Shown here: piece by piece, positions 17,501 to 27,200 of the stretch
Layout: every line of letters begins with the position of its first letter
Numbering within the stretch: position 1 is the stretch's first letter
NCBI GenBank assembly: GCA_900541185.1
Contig: UQIQ01000005.1
Span: forward strand, 1 to 54,303
DNA length: 54,303 nucleotides
DNA from: an uncultured Collinsella sp.
GTDB lineage: Bacteria > Actinomycetota > Coriobacteriia > Coriobacteriales > Coriobacteriaceae
Direction: 5' to 3'
Translations under genes and position numbers: made by a program
The notes under the pieces: generated by a model
The model's input: only the letters and a program-made list of their open reading frames with translations
Told to the model about the DNA's origin: nothing
The model's database searches: none

Positions 17501-18230
17501 GGGCGTGCGCATGGGCATCTGTCCGTTTCCGGTGCGTGATTCGTACAGCTATTCGTCGATTGCCGCGGCGCTGCATGCCGAGGCCGAGGACCGTGCCGCC
17601 GAGACGCGCGTGCCCATGGACGAGGCTGGCGATGATGCGGAGTCGGATGGCTCGGAGATGACGGATGCGGACGTGGCTGCTGTCGAGCCCGCCGGCAATC
17701 CCATGGCGCTGGGCTCGGCGTTCCATGCCGCCTGCCAGTGGCTCATCGAGATGGGTGCCGATGCGCTGCCCGCTGAGCGTGCCGACGCCCTGGCTCGCCT
17801 GTGGCACCTGACGCCGGAGCAGCGCCAGCGCTTCGATGCCGCCCTGGATCGCTGGCTCAAGTCGTCGGTTCGTGCCGAGCTGCTCGCGTGGCCGTGCATC
17901 CGTGCCGAAGTGCCGTTCTTCTCGCTGGGCTGCGAGGACAAGGACATTGCCCGCTACGGTGCCTATGCCGAGGGCGCCATCGATGCACTGGCCACCGACC
18001 CGGCCGATCCGTCGCGCGCACTGGTCATCGACTACAAGACGGGCGGCACGCCGGACGAGACGCCGGGCCAGCTGCTCGAGAAACACGCCCTGCAGGCGCG
18101 CGTCTACGCCGACGTGTTGCACAAGGCGGGCGTTGAGACGGTGACGGTCAAGTTCGTTCGCGTGGAACAGGCCGATCCGACCCTCTTCGTCAAACCTGCC
18201 GAACCTCAAGTGGTCACCTACAACTTCTAG
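14595..18230 (+). CDS. addA: ATP-dependent helicase/nuclease subunit A
   Basis: UvrD/Rep-type 3'-5' helicase with a C-terminal RecB nuclease, 1211 aa, partner of the upstream AddB-like protein in break resection. Motifs in order: Walker A AGAGSGKT (25-32), motif Ia ITFTKDAAAEIRDRV, motif II IDEFQDTD, motif III GDAQQSIYRFRGA, motif V TVHASKGLEYP, motif VI LLYVAMTRA, and nuclease motif VIDYKTGG near 1144-1150. The ATG is 4 bases past the addB stop and a strong AAGGAGGG lies inside the addB end, so the two genes are one operon. Long acidic linkers rich in Ala/Asp (for example 935-1030) are unusual but do not break the motifs. Confidence 0.93.
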   Translation: MDLSTLMPQQLQIVKTLDRPLFVSAGAGSGKTFTLTRRIVYALSPESGPFVEHLDQVLAITFTKDAAAEIRDRVRRALIDEGMDEEALTVDDAWISTIHGMCSRILRAHALELGIDPEFTVLTDTDELMDQAVEHVLGRATAPDAAPELAASLKALYAWYPMAGEGGSFGGGTTIKGLVRDLLELSSQLPGGMDDARVARGQADTSALADAYRAALGASKAATEKAQTALDAIDAFEASGKTMEDAARLMMSCTMPRASKAFPKEQVELLKAEAADAFINIVLACGGPALDALVGLARSVEAEYRALKAAQSALDNNDLLRMAYEALRDYPAIRAAYEGRFKMVMIDEFQDTDQMQVDLIRYLTGAGERALCTVGDAQQSIYRFRGAEVEVFRRQERKVGSSAAPEATAVADAPAGELVKLVRNFRSHDEVLRYVARVFDGDDGGLMQGFLDLEASDGRKDTLVADASRRQALFVAGGSTQERTQAKARAIAERFRALADAGQPQGGMVLLLGRMTNADVYAQAFRDQGLDCVIAGGSVFAQAAEVQTVRALVCALANPADTAQGLMPLLASPMFALGVQEFLALATKLDSETGETSRRNIDVGIMSDSDVPGLQDLPLVTRAREVLRYALRRVGRDSFAAIAHDVVNASGWFVRLAQRGPEGKAIAANVLKALDAVAEEEAEFGNSPRSIALAFDRFLAGKEAPGALNEEGDGAVRIMTVHASKGLEYPVVAVAECFGVRKSSGAAQMGRVEGGAQVVALPARFDGVKLADGTFVKGDDVKKQFEHAFKGKGTSLWLPPELMEDVCATGSPAEAFARLRNDDLRLSLEERARLLYVAMTRARELVILAMDAGVSRGKVTAPTFDVETDLTYDVLRRILPTDALDMPQLDADRLVFDNSQPGDYELISLSDFTFGEQAFEANASLDAEGRLVRGDAEAEGADTAADRPVAPGPADPSPDALELAYPQAAGVRMGICPFPVRDSYSYSSIAAALHAEAEDRAAETRVPMDEAGDDAESDGSEMTDADVAAVEPAGNPMALGSAFHAACQWLIEMGADALPAERADALARLWHLTPEQRQRFDAALDRWLKSSVRAELLAWPCIRAEVPFFSLGCEDKDIARYGAYAEGAIDALATDPADPSRALVIDYKTGGTPDETPGQLLEKHALQARVYADVLHKAGVETVTVKFVRVEQADPTLFVKPAEPQVVTYNF

Positions 18231-18242
18231 CCCTCAGATAAC

Positions 18243-18305
18243 TTGCGGTGGAATACGGACTGTTTTGGCCAAAAAAGCCGCCAAACAGTCCGCATTTCAC
18301 CGCAA
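18243..18305. repeat. Dispersed palindromic element, copy 2
   Basis: 23-nt arms (18243-18265 and 18283-18305), two mismatches, spacer 17 nt. Arms share TTGCGGTG..AAT..GGACTGTTT with the copy at 7159-7221. It is found just after addA. Confidence 0.72.
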
Positions 18306-18366
18306 CGCATGGGAGAGCCTGGGGCGGTACAATGACTCGAACGGTTCAAACGAATAAGGAGCCATC

Positions 18367-18876
18367 ATGCAGCTCACCAAAATGCTTAAGGTGACGCCGG
18401 AGGAGCTTTTTGACGCTCTGGCGGGGTTCATCATGCAGGATATCGAGAACGCCACGGGCAAGCGTCCCAGCCGCAACAAGCTCAACGGCTATAAGTACGA
18501 GAAGCGCGCCCAGTCCGCAAAAGGCAAGGCCAAGGGCACGGCGATCAAGGTTAAGATCAAGCACTTTGACTACCCGTGCCTCTATGAGGTCCGTTTTCAG
18601 TATGCGGCGGGCATCAATACCATGCGCTATGAGGCTGCACCTGCTGGCGATGGTGCCTGCGAGCTCACCTATACCGAGGATTTTCAGGGTGTGGGTGGCA
18701 ACACGTCTGGCACGCGCGGCAAGCTTGGCCTCTTCTTCTATGAGCGAAAGCTCAAGAGCCACGCCAACCAGACGATTGATCAAATCGTCAAATACATCGA
18801 GGGTGAGCGCCGCGTAAAGGCTAATCCCGCCTTCGCCGATGATACTGCCGAAAACGCTTCGGATGTATTCCATTGA
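18367..18876 (+). CDS. DUF3284 domain-containing protein
   Basis: Cytoplasmic protein of 169 aa. The sequence MQLTKMLKVTPEELFDAL at the start, the Lys-rich middle (KYEKRAQSAKGKAKGTAIKVKIKHF) and AGINTMRYEAAP followed by LTYTEDF fit the DUF3284 family, for which no function is established. The family is often found near sugar transport genes; none lies here. AAGGAG sits at the right distance from the ATG. It has its own small transcription unit between a palindromic element and the MFS gene. Confidence 0.7.
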   Translation: MQLTKMLKVTPEELFDALAGFIMQDIENATGKRPSRNKLNGYKYEKRAQSAKGKAKGTAIKVKIKHFDYPCLYEVRFQYAAGINTMRYEAAPAGDGACELTYTEDFQGVGGNTSGTRGKLGLFFYERKLKSHANQTIDQIVKYIEGERRVKANPAFADDTAENASDVFH

Positions 18877-18979
18877 TACCCTGTGCAAAAGCTTTACCAC
18901 TCTTCACATCAGCTGTGAACACTTCAGGCTTCGAGTCAGTAGCGAGCGGCCCGACAAAATTAGTTGATGGAAGTGCCAA

Positions 18980-20179
18980 ATGAATAAGAATGCCGCTACG
19001 CAACTGCACATCTATTCCGTCTTTTTCGTTCTCGCGGGATTTGTTTTAAATCGGGGAGTGTTTCTACTTTTCCTTGCGGAGAAAGGAATGTCTGTCACGG
19101 AAATCGCGCTTTATCAAGCCCTGTTTAACATTGCAACGGTCGTCCTCGAGCTGCCAACAGGGCTGATAGGCGATTTCTTTGGAAAGAAGTTTTCGATTCA
19201 AGTGGGCGTGCTGCTGCTTTTCTTCCATACGGCTGGCATGCTGTTGCTCTCAGGTCCCTTTCTTGTCGTGCTTTCCCTTGTTGAGGCACTCGCCTACTCC
19301 CTTCAATCGGGATCCGAACAAGCACTTTTATATGAAATTGCCCGGAATGCCGGTCAAGGAGAGCGTTTCCTCACCATCAACGCTCGGCTGCTTGCCGCGC
19401 AATCAATCGCTACGGGAATGGCGATTGTGCTCGGATCTTTCATTGCCCAAGTATCTTGGAGCGCCCTCTACGTATGTGTCTCCGTTTTCTATCTCCTGCA
19501 GCTTTTCCTTCTGTATCCCATTGAGAGGACGGAAGCGACCCGTTCTGAAAGCTCTGAAAAGGGAAGGTTTGACGCGGCCAAGATGTTCAGACGCGAAACC
19601 TGGCGTGTTGGAGAATCCGCTTTTGCGGTATTGCTTCTTCTAATCGGCACAAGCATGCTCGATGGATTCTATGGGAGTTATTACAACTTGAATCAGTTGC
19701 TATTCGACGCATTTGATGCTCCCGTCTCCATAATAGGAATCTTTTTCGGTGCATCCTATGCAGTAAATGCGATGGCCTACATTGCAGCAGATTTCTTCTC
19801 ATCGCGTTTCGGGAAAAGAAATACCATGCTCGGCTCGATGCTAATCGAGGCTGGCCTTTTCATGATTCTTCCGTGGTTCGCTTCAAATCCGCTGTGTTTG
19901 TTTGGCCTTAGCATGGTGCTTTGTTTTCTCCCAGAAGTGGTGTACATCACTTCGGAAAACTTAATCCAAGACGCGATAGCGGACGATCTCCGCGCGACGA
20001 TCCTTTCCGTCGCGTCTCTGGTAAGGGCTCTCTTTTCCGCAATGTTTTTCTCCATATTTGGACATGTGTTGGGGTTATATCCCATTCAGATAGCGCTCGG
20101 TATTATTGGTGCAATCGCGATAACAATTACCGCCGTTGTTTCATTAAAAATGGTAGGAATACAGGTCTCCAAGAATTGA
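18980..20179 (+). CDS. MFS transporter
   Basis: Major facilitator superfamily permease, 399 aa, 12 predicted membrane segments. The loop between helices 2 and 3 carries the family signature as LPTGLIGDFFGKKFSIQVG, and the equivalent loop in the second half is FFSSRFGKRNTMLG. The substrate is unknown; the closest general type is the drug or metabolite exporter branch. Base composition is clearly AT-richer than every neighbour, with many TTT, AAA, ATT and TTA codons, which points to horizontal acquisition. The ribosome site (GGAAG) is weak. About 240 bp of similarly AT-rich non-coding sequence follow. Confidence 0.82.
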   Translation: MNKNAATQLHIYSVFFVLAGFVLNRGVFLLFLAEKGMSVTEIALYQALFNIATVVLELPTGLIGDFFGKKFSIQVGVLLLFFHTAGMLLLSGPFLVVLSLVEALAYSLQSGSEQALLYEIARNAGQGERFLTINARLLAAQSIATGMAIVLGSFIAQVSWSALYVCVSVFYLLQLFLLYPIERTEATRSESSEKGRFDAAKMFRRETWRVGESAFAVLLLLIGTSMLDGFYGSYYNLNQLLFDAFDAPVSIIGIFFGASYAVNAMAYIAADFFSSRFGKRNTMLGSMLIEAGLFMILPWFASNPLCLFGLSMVLCFLPEVVYITSENLIQDAIADDLRATILSVASLVRALFSAMFFSIFGHVLGLYPIQIALGIIGAIAITITAVVSLKMVGIQVSKN

Positions 20180-20287
20180 TATATCGATTGACGAGCTATC
20201 CGAAGCGTCGAGCCTTCTTGATGGACATGACTATTCGTCACAAATCATTCCGCGCATCGCCGGGGTTCCAGTAATACTCGATATATC
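20178..20287. repeat. 10-bp inverted repeat after the MFS gene
   Basis: GATATATCGA at 20178-20187 and TCGATATATC at 20278-20287 flank a 90-bp AT-richer stretch. It may mark an edge of the acquired segment or be chance. Confidence 0.3.
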
Positions 20288-20322
20288 TGGATGCCCTCAT
20301 TCCCCTTTTTGAAGGTCCCAAA

Positions 20323-20351
20323 TTGACTACCCGTGTGGGTTTGGCTAGGTT
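20323..20351 (+). promoter_or_regulatory. Promoter upstream of dnaE
   Basis: TTGACT, a 17-nt spacer and TAGGTT; a second -10-like TAAAAT lies at 20375-20380. Confidence 0.5.
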
Positions 20352-20419
20352 CGGGTGCTGTCCGTGCCGTGGGGTAAAATCGTTCAGTCAGAACACGAAC
20401 CCGCATCGGAGCTCATCAC

Positions 20420-23400
20420 ATGGCATTCGTCCATCTGCACAACCACACTGTCTTTTCCATGCTCGACGGCGCAACCCGTATCCAGGATATGGTCAACCGT
20501 GCCGTTGAGCTGGGCATGCCCGCCGTGGCCATTACCGACCACGGCTACATGTATGGCGTGCCCGATCTGGCGCTGGCCTGTGACGCCGTTAACCACAACA
20601 CGCCCGAGTACAAAACCTGGAGCCACGACAAGGCCTTCTTGGAAAAGGATCGCCGCGACGAGCTGGTGGAGCCCGATCCCGAGGAAAACCCGCGCGAGCA
20701 TGCCCAGTATGTGAAGGACATGGCCATGTGGGACGAGAAGGGCAACATCGACGAGCTCAAGCCGCCCCTGGTCATCAAGCCCATCTTTGGCTGCGAGGTT
20801 TACTTTACGCCGGACGAGACGCTCGCCCGCGACCATAAGCCCGAGCTCTACCACATGATCCTTCTGGCCAAGGACCAGGAGGGCTACGTCAACCTGATGC
20901 AGACGGTCTCCGAGGCCGCCGTACAGGGCTTTTACTACAAGCCGCGCGTGACGCTCGACAACCTGCGCCGCCATGCCAAGGGCATGATCTGCACGAGTGC
21001 CTGTATCGCCGGCATCATCCCCAAATACATCGACCGCGGTGACATGGAAGGCGCCATCAAGTGGGCCGAGACCTTCCGCGACACCTTCGATCCCGGCGAC
21101 TTCTACATCGAGATCCAGGAACACGGTATTACCACCGACAACGGCCTGACCGACGAGCAGATGGACCGCACGCTCATCGATATCGCCAAGCAGGTGGGCG
21201 TCAAGGTCATCGCCACCAACGACTTCCACTACCTGCGCCGCGAGGATGCGCCCGTGCAGGACGTCATCATGTGCATTGGCATGAACGCCAAGGTCGATGA
21301 CCCCAACCGCATGCGCATGACCGGCTCGGAGTTTTACATGAAGACCGAGGAGGAGATGCGGGCAATGTTCCCGTATTGCCCCGAGGCCTGCGACAACACG
21401 CTCGAGATCGCCGACAAGTGCTACGTGGAGCTCGACTGGGACTCCATCATCCTGCCGCGCTTCCCGTTGCTCGACCCCGGCGAGACGCACGAGAGCCAGT
21501 TCCGCCGCGAGTGCGAGAAGGGCCTGCGCCAGCACTACGGCGACGACTGGGCCACGCGCGAGATCGGCGGCGTCAACATCAAAGAGCGCTTTGAGTACGA
21601 ATACAAGGTCATTTGCGACAAGGGTTTTGCCGCCTACTTTTTGATCGTTGCCGAGTACGTGCAATGGGCCAAGGACAACGGCATCGGCGTCGGCCCCGGC
21701 CGTGGCTCGGCCGCCGGCGCTATCGTCGCCTACGCCATGAACATCACCGCGTTCGACCCGCTCGAGAACGGCCTGATGTTCGAGAGGTTCCTGTCCCCGC
21801 AGCGTACCGAGATGCCCGATATCGATATGGACTTCGACGATGAGCGGCGCCTCGAGGTCGTGGAGCACGTTCGTCAGCTCTACGGCCCCGAGAAGGTCAC
21901 CCACGTCATCACCTACTCGACCATCAAGGCCAAGCAGGCCATCAACGACGCCGCGCGCGTCTTGGACTACCCGGTCTACATGGGTCAGCGCCTGTCCAAG
22001 ATGGTCTCGAGCGACCCCAAGGTCAAGCTCAAGCAGGTGCTCGACAAGCAGCCCGGCAAAGAGGATCTGTTTAACCCCGATTTTGCCGAGGCCTATAAAA
22101 AGGACGACGACGCCCGCCGCATCATCGACACGGCGCTCTCGATCGAGGGTCTCACCCGTGGCGAGGGCGTGCACGCGTGCGCCGTTCTGATCTGCCGCGA
22201 CCCCGTCAACGAGCACGTGCCCACCAAGCTCGACACCAAGGGCGGCGTCGAGATTACCCAGTACGAGGGCCATACCGTTGCCGACATGGGCCTGCTCAAG
22301 ATGGACTTCTTGGGCCTGCGTACGCTGACGGTTATCTCCAAGGCCAAGGCAAACATCAAAAAGAACTTCGGCATCGACATCAAAGAGGAAGAGATTCCCT
22401 TTGACGATCCCGAGATCTTTAAACTCATGGGCTCCGGCCACACCGCCGGCGTCTTCCAGGTCGAGTCCGCCGGCATGACGGCCACGATCAAGAACATGAA
22501 GCCCACCGAGTACAAGCACGTCGTGGCATTGATCGCTCTGTACCGCCCGGGCCCGCTGGGCGCCGGCATGGTCTCGTCCTACATCAACCGTATGAACGGC
22601 AAGGAGCCGGCCGTCTCCTACGACGACCGCCTGGACGACATCCTGGGCGAAACCTACGGCACCATGGTCTACCAGGAGCAGGTTATGCTCATCTCCGTCG
22701 AGATGTGCGGCTTCTCCAAGGGCGAATCGGACTCGCGTATCCGTAAGCCCGTGGCTAAGAAAAAGATTAAGCTGCTCACGTCGACGGTGCTCCACTGGGA
22801 GGATGGCTCGGACGAGACCACCTACGACCACTGGATGAACGGCGCTATCAAGAACAACTACACGCGCGAGGTCGCCCAGAAGATTTGGGACGATGTTCTC
22901 GAGTTCGCATCCTACGCCTTCAACAAGTCGCACTCCGCCGGCTACGCCATCCTGGTTATGCAGACGGCGTGGCTCAAGGCGCACTATCCGCACGAGTACA
23001 TGGCGGCCGTTCTGACGTCCTATACGGGTAAGACCGACAAGATCGTGCACTACGTCTCGGCATGCCGTCACGACGGCATCCCCGTGCTTTCGCCAGATGT
23101 CAACGAGTCCGGTACCGAGTTCACGGCTACCAAGGAGGGCGTGCGCTTTGGTCTGGCCGGCATCCGCGGCGTGGGCACCGGCGTGGCGCAGGCGATTATC
23201 GCCGAGCGCGAGGCGGGCGGTCCGTTTAAGACGCTGCACGACTTTGTCGAGCGCGTGGACTCGAGCCAGGCAAACCGCCGCGTGATCGAATCGCTCATCA
23301 AGGCAGGCGCCTTCGACTCCACGGGGTATCCGCGTCGCCAGATGATGCACTTTGTGGACAAGAACAACCCCGAGAACATCATCGATGCCGCAGTAAAGCG

Positions 23401-24223
23401 CCAGAAGGATCGCGCGAGCGGCCAGACGTCGTTCTTCGATATGTTTGGCGACGTTGAGGGCTCGGGCTTTGAGGTGAGCGTGCCCGATCCGGATGGCCAG
23501 GAGTGGGACCGCCACCTTAAGCTGAGCCAGGAGAAAGAGGTTCTGGGCATCTATGTCTCGGACCACCCGCTGCGCCCGTTTGAGTATGCACTTAGCAAAG
23601 CGCGCGACTTCTCGTTCTCGCAGATCGACACCGGCTATGAGGTGCAAAACCCCACGGGCGGTACCATCAACCAGGAGATTCCCGAGGGCAAGGCGCTGTG
23701 GTGGGCCGGCATGGTCTCGAGCGTGTCCAAGCGCGTGACCAAAAACGGCGACCCCATGGGCATCGTGCAGCTCGAGGACATGGAAGGCGAGGCCACGGTC
23801 GTGGTGTTCCCCAAGACCTACAAGGAGGCCGAGGGGTATCTGTACGGCGAGGTCGATCCCGAGACCGGCGCGCAGCTGTCCGACGCGTTTGTGCGCATTA
23901 AGGGCAAGCTCGAGCGCTCGGACCGCGGCGACCAGATCATCGCGCAGGAGATTGTGCCGCTGGAGCTTAGCGAGGAGAAAAACAAGCCCAAGGTCTTTGA
24001 GGTCATGGTGCCCAACAGCCGCTTTAGCCAGGGCAATATGGCGCGCCTGGCCACGGTGCTCACCACCAACCCGGGCGGCGACCGCGTGGAGATCTTTATT
24101 GAGCAAGTCGACGGGCGCGTGCTGCGCGCTGAGGTGCCGGCCAAGGTCAATGCACGCTCGATTCCGCTGCTGGCAGAGGCAAAGGCCATCGTCGGCAACC
24201 AAGGCCGCGTGACGGTTATCTAA
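20420..24223 (+). CDS. dnaE: DNA polymerase III subunit alpha
   Basis: Replicative DNA polymerase, 1267 aa. The N-terminal PHP domain starts HLHNHTVFSMLDG. The palm-domain acid pair is PDIDMDFDDERR and the third aspartate is in KMDFLGLRTL. FNKSHSAGYA, the helix-hairpin-helix region and an OB-fold near the C-terminus follow. Two insertions relative to E. coli DnaE are visible: about 65 residues in the PHP domain (around 55-125) and a short one after the fingers motif, where the usual LRRAMGKK reads IRKPVAKKK followed by about 20 extra residues. The ATG at 20420 gives the correct N-terminus. It is probably the main replicase; no PolC is seen in the window. Confidence 0.95.
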   Translation: MAFVHLHNHTVFSMLDGATRIQDMVNRAVELGMPAVAITDHGYMYGVPDLALACDAVNHNTPEYKTWSHDKAFLEKDRRDELVEPDPEENPREHAQYVKDMAMWDEKGNIDELKPPLVIKPIFGCEVYFTPDETLARDHKPELYHMILLAKDQEGYVNLMQTVSEAAVQGFYYKPRVTLDNLRRHAKGMICTSACIAGIIPKYIDRGDMEGAIKWAETFRDTFDPGDFYIEIQEHGITTDNGLTDEQMDRTLIDIAKQVGVKVIATNDFHYLRREDAPVQDVIMCIGMNAKVDDPNRMRMTGSEFYMKTEEEMRAMFPYCPEACDNTLEIADKCYVELDWDSIILPRFPLLDPGETHESQFRRECEKGLRQHYGDDWATREIGGVNIKERFEYEYKVICDKGFAAYFLIVAEYVQWAKDNGIGVGPGRGSAAGAIVAYAMNITAFDPLENGLMFERFLSPQRTEMPDIDMDFDDERRLEVVEHVRQLYGPEKVTHVITYSTIKAKQAINDAARVLDYPVYMGQRLSKMVSSDPKVKLKQVLDKQPGKEDLFNPDFAEAYKKDDDARRIIDTALSIEGLTRGEGVHACAVLICRDPVNEHVPTKLDTKGGVEITQYEGHTVADMGLLKMDFLGLRTLTVISKAKANIKKNFGIDIKEEEIPFDDPEIFKLMGSGHTAGVFQVESAGMTATIKNMKPTEYKHVVALIALYRPGPLGAGMVSSYINRMNGKEPAVSYDDRLDDILGETYGTMVYQEQVMLISVEMCGFSKGESDSRIRKPVAKKKIKLLTSTVLHWEDGSDETTYDHWMNGAIKNNYTREVAQKIWDDVLEFASYAFNKSHSAGYAILVMQTAWLKAHYPHEYMAAVLTSYTGKTDKIVHYVSACRHDGIPVLSPDVNESGTEFTATKEGVRFGLAGIRGVGTGVAQAIIAEREAGGPFKTLHDFVERVDSSQANRRVIESLIKAGAFDSTGYPRRQMMHFVDKNNPENIIDAAVKRQKDRASGQTSFFDMFGDVEGSGFEVSVPDPDGQEWDRHLKLSQEKEVLGIYVSDHPLRPFEYALSKARDFSFSQIDTGYEVQNPTGGTINQEIPEGKALWWAGMVSSVSKRVTKNGDPMGIVQLEDMEGEATVVVFPKTYKEAEGYLYGEVDPETGAQLSDAFVRIKGKLERSDRGDQIIAQEIVPLELSEEKNKPKVFEVMVPNSRFSQGNMARLATVLTTNPGGDRVEIFIEQVDGRVLRAEVPAKVNARSIPLLAEAKAIVGNQGRVTVI

Positions 24224-24251
24224 GCTACCCCGGGTGAGATTGGAGGAAGTG

Positions 24252-27200
24252 ATGGCGCAGGGGACGTTTGTGCAGGCGCTTCGCAAAGAGGCGGCGTTGA
24301 GAGGAACCTTTATGAAGGGGCGTTCGCTCATGCTCAACGGCGCCGTTCTGTCGATCGAGGACAGCGGCTCGCGCTTCTCCAAAAACGTGACGGTTGAGGG
24401 CTCGGTGCGCGGCTCGCGCGGCGACCTGTACAAGACGCACGTGGCGCTCGACATGGACGAGCACGAGGTGATCGATTACGACTGCGATTGCCCCGCCGCC
24501 TATCGTTACCCCGGTATGTGCAAGCACGCTATTGCCACGGCTCTGGCGTATTTGGATGCCAGCGGCGCCGAGCCCGTCGAAGGTTTGCGCACGCCGGTCC
24601 GCACGTTTACGGCGCAGCCGAAACAGCCTGCGCGCACCGCGCCCAAAGCGCCGGCCGTCAATCCCAACTTTCCCTTTCCGGCGCCCGTTCCCACGAGTCC
24701 CAGCCTCATGGCAGCGCTCTCCGATCTTTCGGACGCGCGCATGGATGAGCTGGCGAGCATGCGCCGCAAGCTCGCCGGCAGTGTGGATCCCGATGCCCCC
24801 AAGGCGGTGTTGGAGCCCTCGCTGGTGCCGTACTACAATCCACTGTTTGCCGACCGCTTTAGCTGGGCGCTCGAGCTTCGCATTCGCTGTGGATCGGTCT
24901 CCTACGTGGTCAAGGACATCGACGGCATGGCCGATGCCTATGTGCGCGGCGGCACCTTCTCGTACGGCAAGAAGCTCACGTTTGTCCATACGCCCGAAGT
25001 TTTCGAAGACGTGTCGACAAAGCTGCTCAACCTTGTTGTGACGACAGTTGTCTATCTCGATGACATCACAAGCTCGCGTTCGGCGTCGTACGACTTTGCC
25101 CGCAGCGGTTTTGTCGTCGAGCGTCAGTTGCCGCTGTCCGAGCATAGCATCGTATATGTGCTGGACCTGCTGCGCGGCCAGACCATCTCCTTTGAGCCCG
25201 CTTGGTCGCGGGGGACGACGACGCATCGCACCTATGACGTGGCGGTTGAGATGCCTCCGGAAGGGGAGGACGAGGTTCTGTCTAAGCGCCCACCGCTCCT
25301 TGCCGCCAAAATCGCGCCGGCGGCTGGCGGCAGCTACGATCTGCGCCTGCCGGCCGATGCATACTGCTTTGCTTCGGGCGACGTTGCCTATCTGGTCGAC
25401 ACCCGCCGTGCGCGCCGCGCCGATGTGGCGTTTGCCCAGCATGCGGCGCCGTTTCTATCGCGTTTGCTGCCCTGTCGCACGCCGGTCCATATCGCTGCCG
25501 ACCAGGTGGGGGAGTTCTGTCGTATGGCGCTGCCCATTTTGCGCGACTACACCGACCTCACCGCGCCCGCCGCGCTCGATACCGTGGCACCCGATCCGAG
25601 CTTTGCTATGGCAATCGGCGTCGATGATGGGCTCGTGACCTGCAAAATTACGGTTACCTACGGCGATTGGTCGGCAGATCTCTTTAGCCTGGGCGCTCCG
25701 GGTAGTCCCTTCGAAGAGCGGCGCCCGGGCGTGCCGCCCCGCGACGAGGTGGCGGAGTTTCGCGTTATGGACACGGCGGCCCTGTATTTCGACTTTTACG
25801 AGGGCGGTCTGGCGTTTGAGGAGCGCGATGACGAGAGCCTGTTCCACTTGCTGACCGAGGGCCTGTCTGCCCTGTCCGAGCTTGGAGAGGTCATGCTCAG
25901 CGACCGCCTGCGCCAGATTTCGGTCCGCCCTGCGCCCAAGCTCTCGGTGCGCGCCACCGTCAAGAGTAACTTGCTCGATGTCGAGCTGGGCGCGAGCGGG
26001 CTTTCGGCTGCGGACCTTGCCATCTACCTCGACTCCTACAAGCGTCACCAGACGTTTGCGCGTCTCACGTCGGGCGATATCATTCGCCTGGATGAGGGGG
26101 CGCGCGCCGCGTTTGGCCTTGCCGAGGATCTGGGGGTCGATGCTGTCGACCTGCTCGACGGCGTGTCGCTTCCCGCGTCGAGTACCCTGTTCGTCGACAG
26201 CATGCTTGCGCGCACGCCGGCGCTTGAGGCCGATCGCGACGCTGCGTTCCGCCGTACCGTCGAGCGCCTGGACACGCTCGGCAAGATGGACTTTACGGTA
26301 CCTGCCTCGCTCAAGGCCACGCTGCGTGGCTACCAGGTCGACGGATACCAGTGGCTCGGCTCGCTCGAACACCTGGGCCTTGGTGGCATCTTGGCCGACG
26401 ACATGGGCCTGGGCAAAACACTCCAGATGATCGCGCATGTCCTGGCGCGCGTGGAGGCGGGGGACATCAAGCCCACGCTCGTGGTATGCCCGGCCTCGCT
26501 CGTGTACAACTGGACTGCCGAGCTGGAGCGCTTTGCGCCCTCGCTCGATGTTTGCGCAATCGTGGGCGCCAAGGCGCAGCGCCGCGTGCAGATTGCCGGC
26601 GTGGCTGAGCATAACGTGGTCGTGACGTCGTATGACCTTATGCGGCGCGATATCGACGAGTACGTCGAGCAGAACTTTGCCCGTGTGGTGCTCGATGAGG
26701 CCCAGTACATTAAAAACCCGCTCACCCAGGTGGCTCGCGCCGCCAAGCGCCTGCCTGCCGGCGTGCGCTTTGCTCTGACGGGCACGCCCATCGAAAACCG
26801 CCTATCCGAGCTCTGGAGCATCTTCGACTTTTTGATGCCGGGCCTGCTGGGCACGCGTGAATCGTTTGCAAAGCGCTTCGAAAGTCCGGTCGAGCACTCC
26901 GAGGGCGACAGCGCCGCTCGCCTGCAGGCACTCGTGTCGCCGTTTGTGCTGCGCCGTGTCAAGGAAGACGTGGTGGCCGATCTGCCCGAAAAGATCGAGG
27001 ACACTGTCGTGGCTCAGCTCGCCGGTGAGCAGCGCAAGCTTTACCTGGCAAACCAGGACCGCATTGCCCAGCAAGTGCAGCACCGCGAGGCATCCGAGTT
27101 TAAGAAAGACAAGCTCAAGGTACTCGCCGAGCTCACCAAGCTGCGCCAGATCTGCTGCGACCCGCGTCTACACTACGAGGATTACAAGGCGGGGAGCGCC

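Noticed and set aside
15480..18209. Long minus-strand open frame antisense to addA
   Set aside because: Shadow of addA; no start site, no domain, Arg/Gly/His-rich composition typical of antisense frames.
7159..18305. CRISPR-like repeats
   Set aside because: The repeated palindromes occur singly at gene ends, with no array spacing, spacers or cas genes.
20180..20315. Short open stretch after the MFS gene reading IDELSEASSLLDG...
   Set aside because: No start codon or ribosome site and too short to support a gene; possibly a remnant.
20384..24454. Very long minus-strand open frame antisense to dnaE
   Set aside because: It mirrors dnaE codon structure in GC-rich DNA, has no ribosome site and no domain; dnaE on the plus strand is certain.
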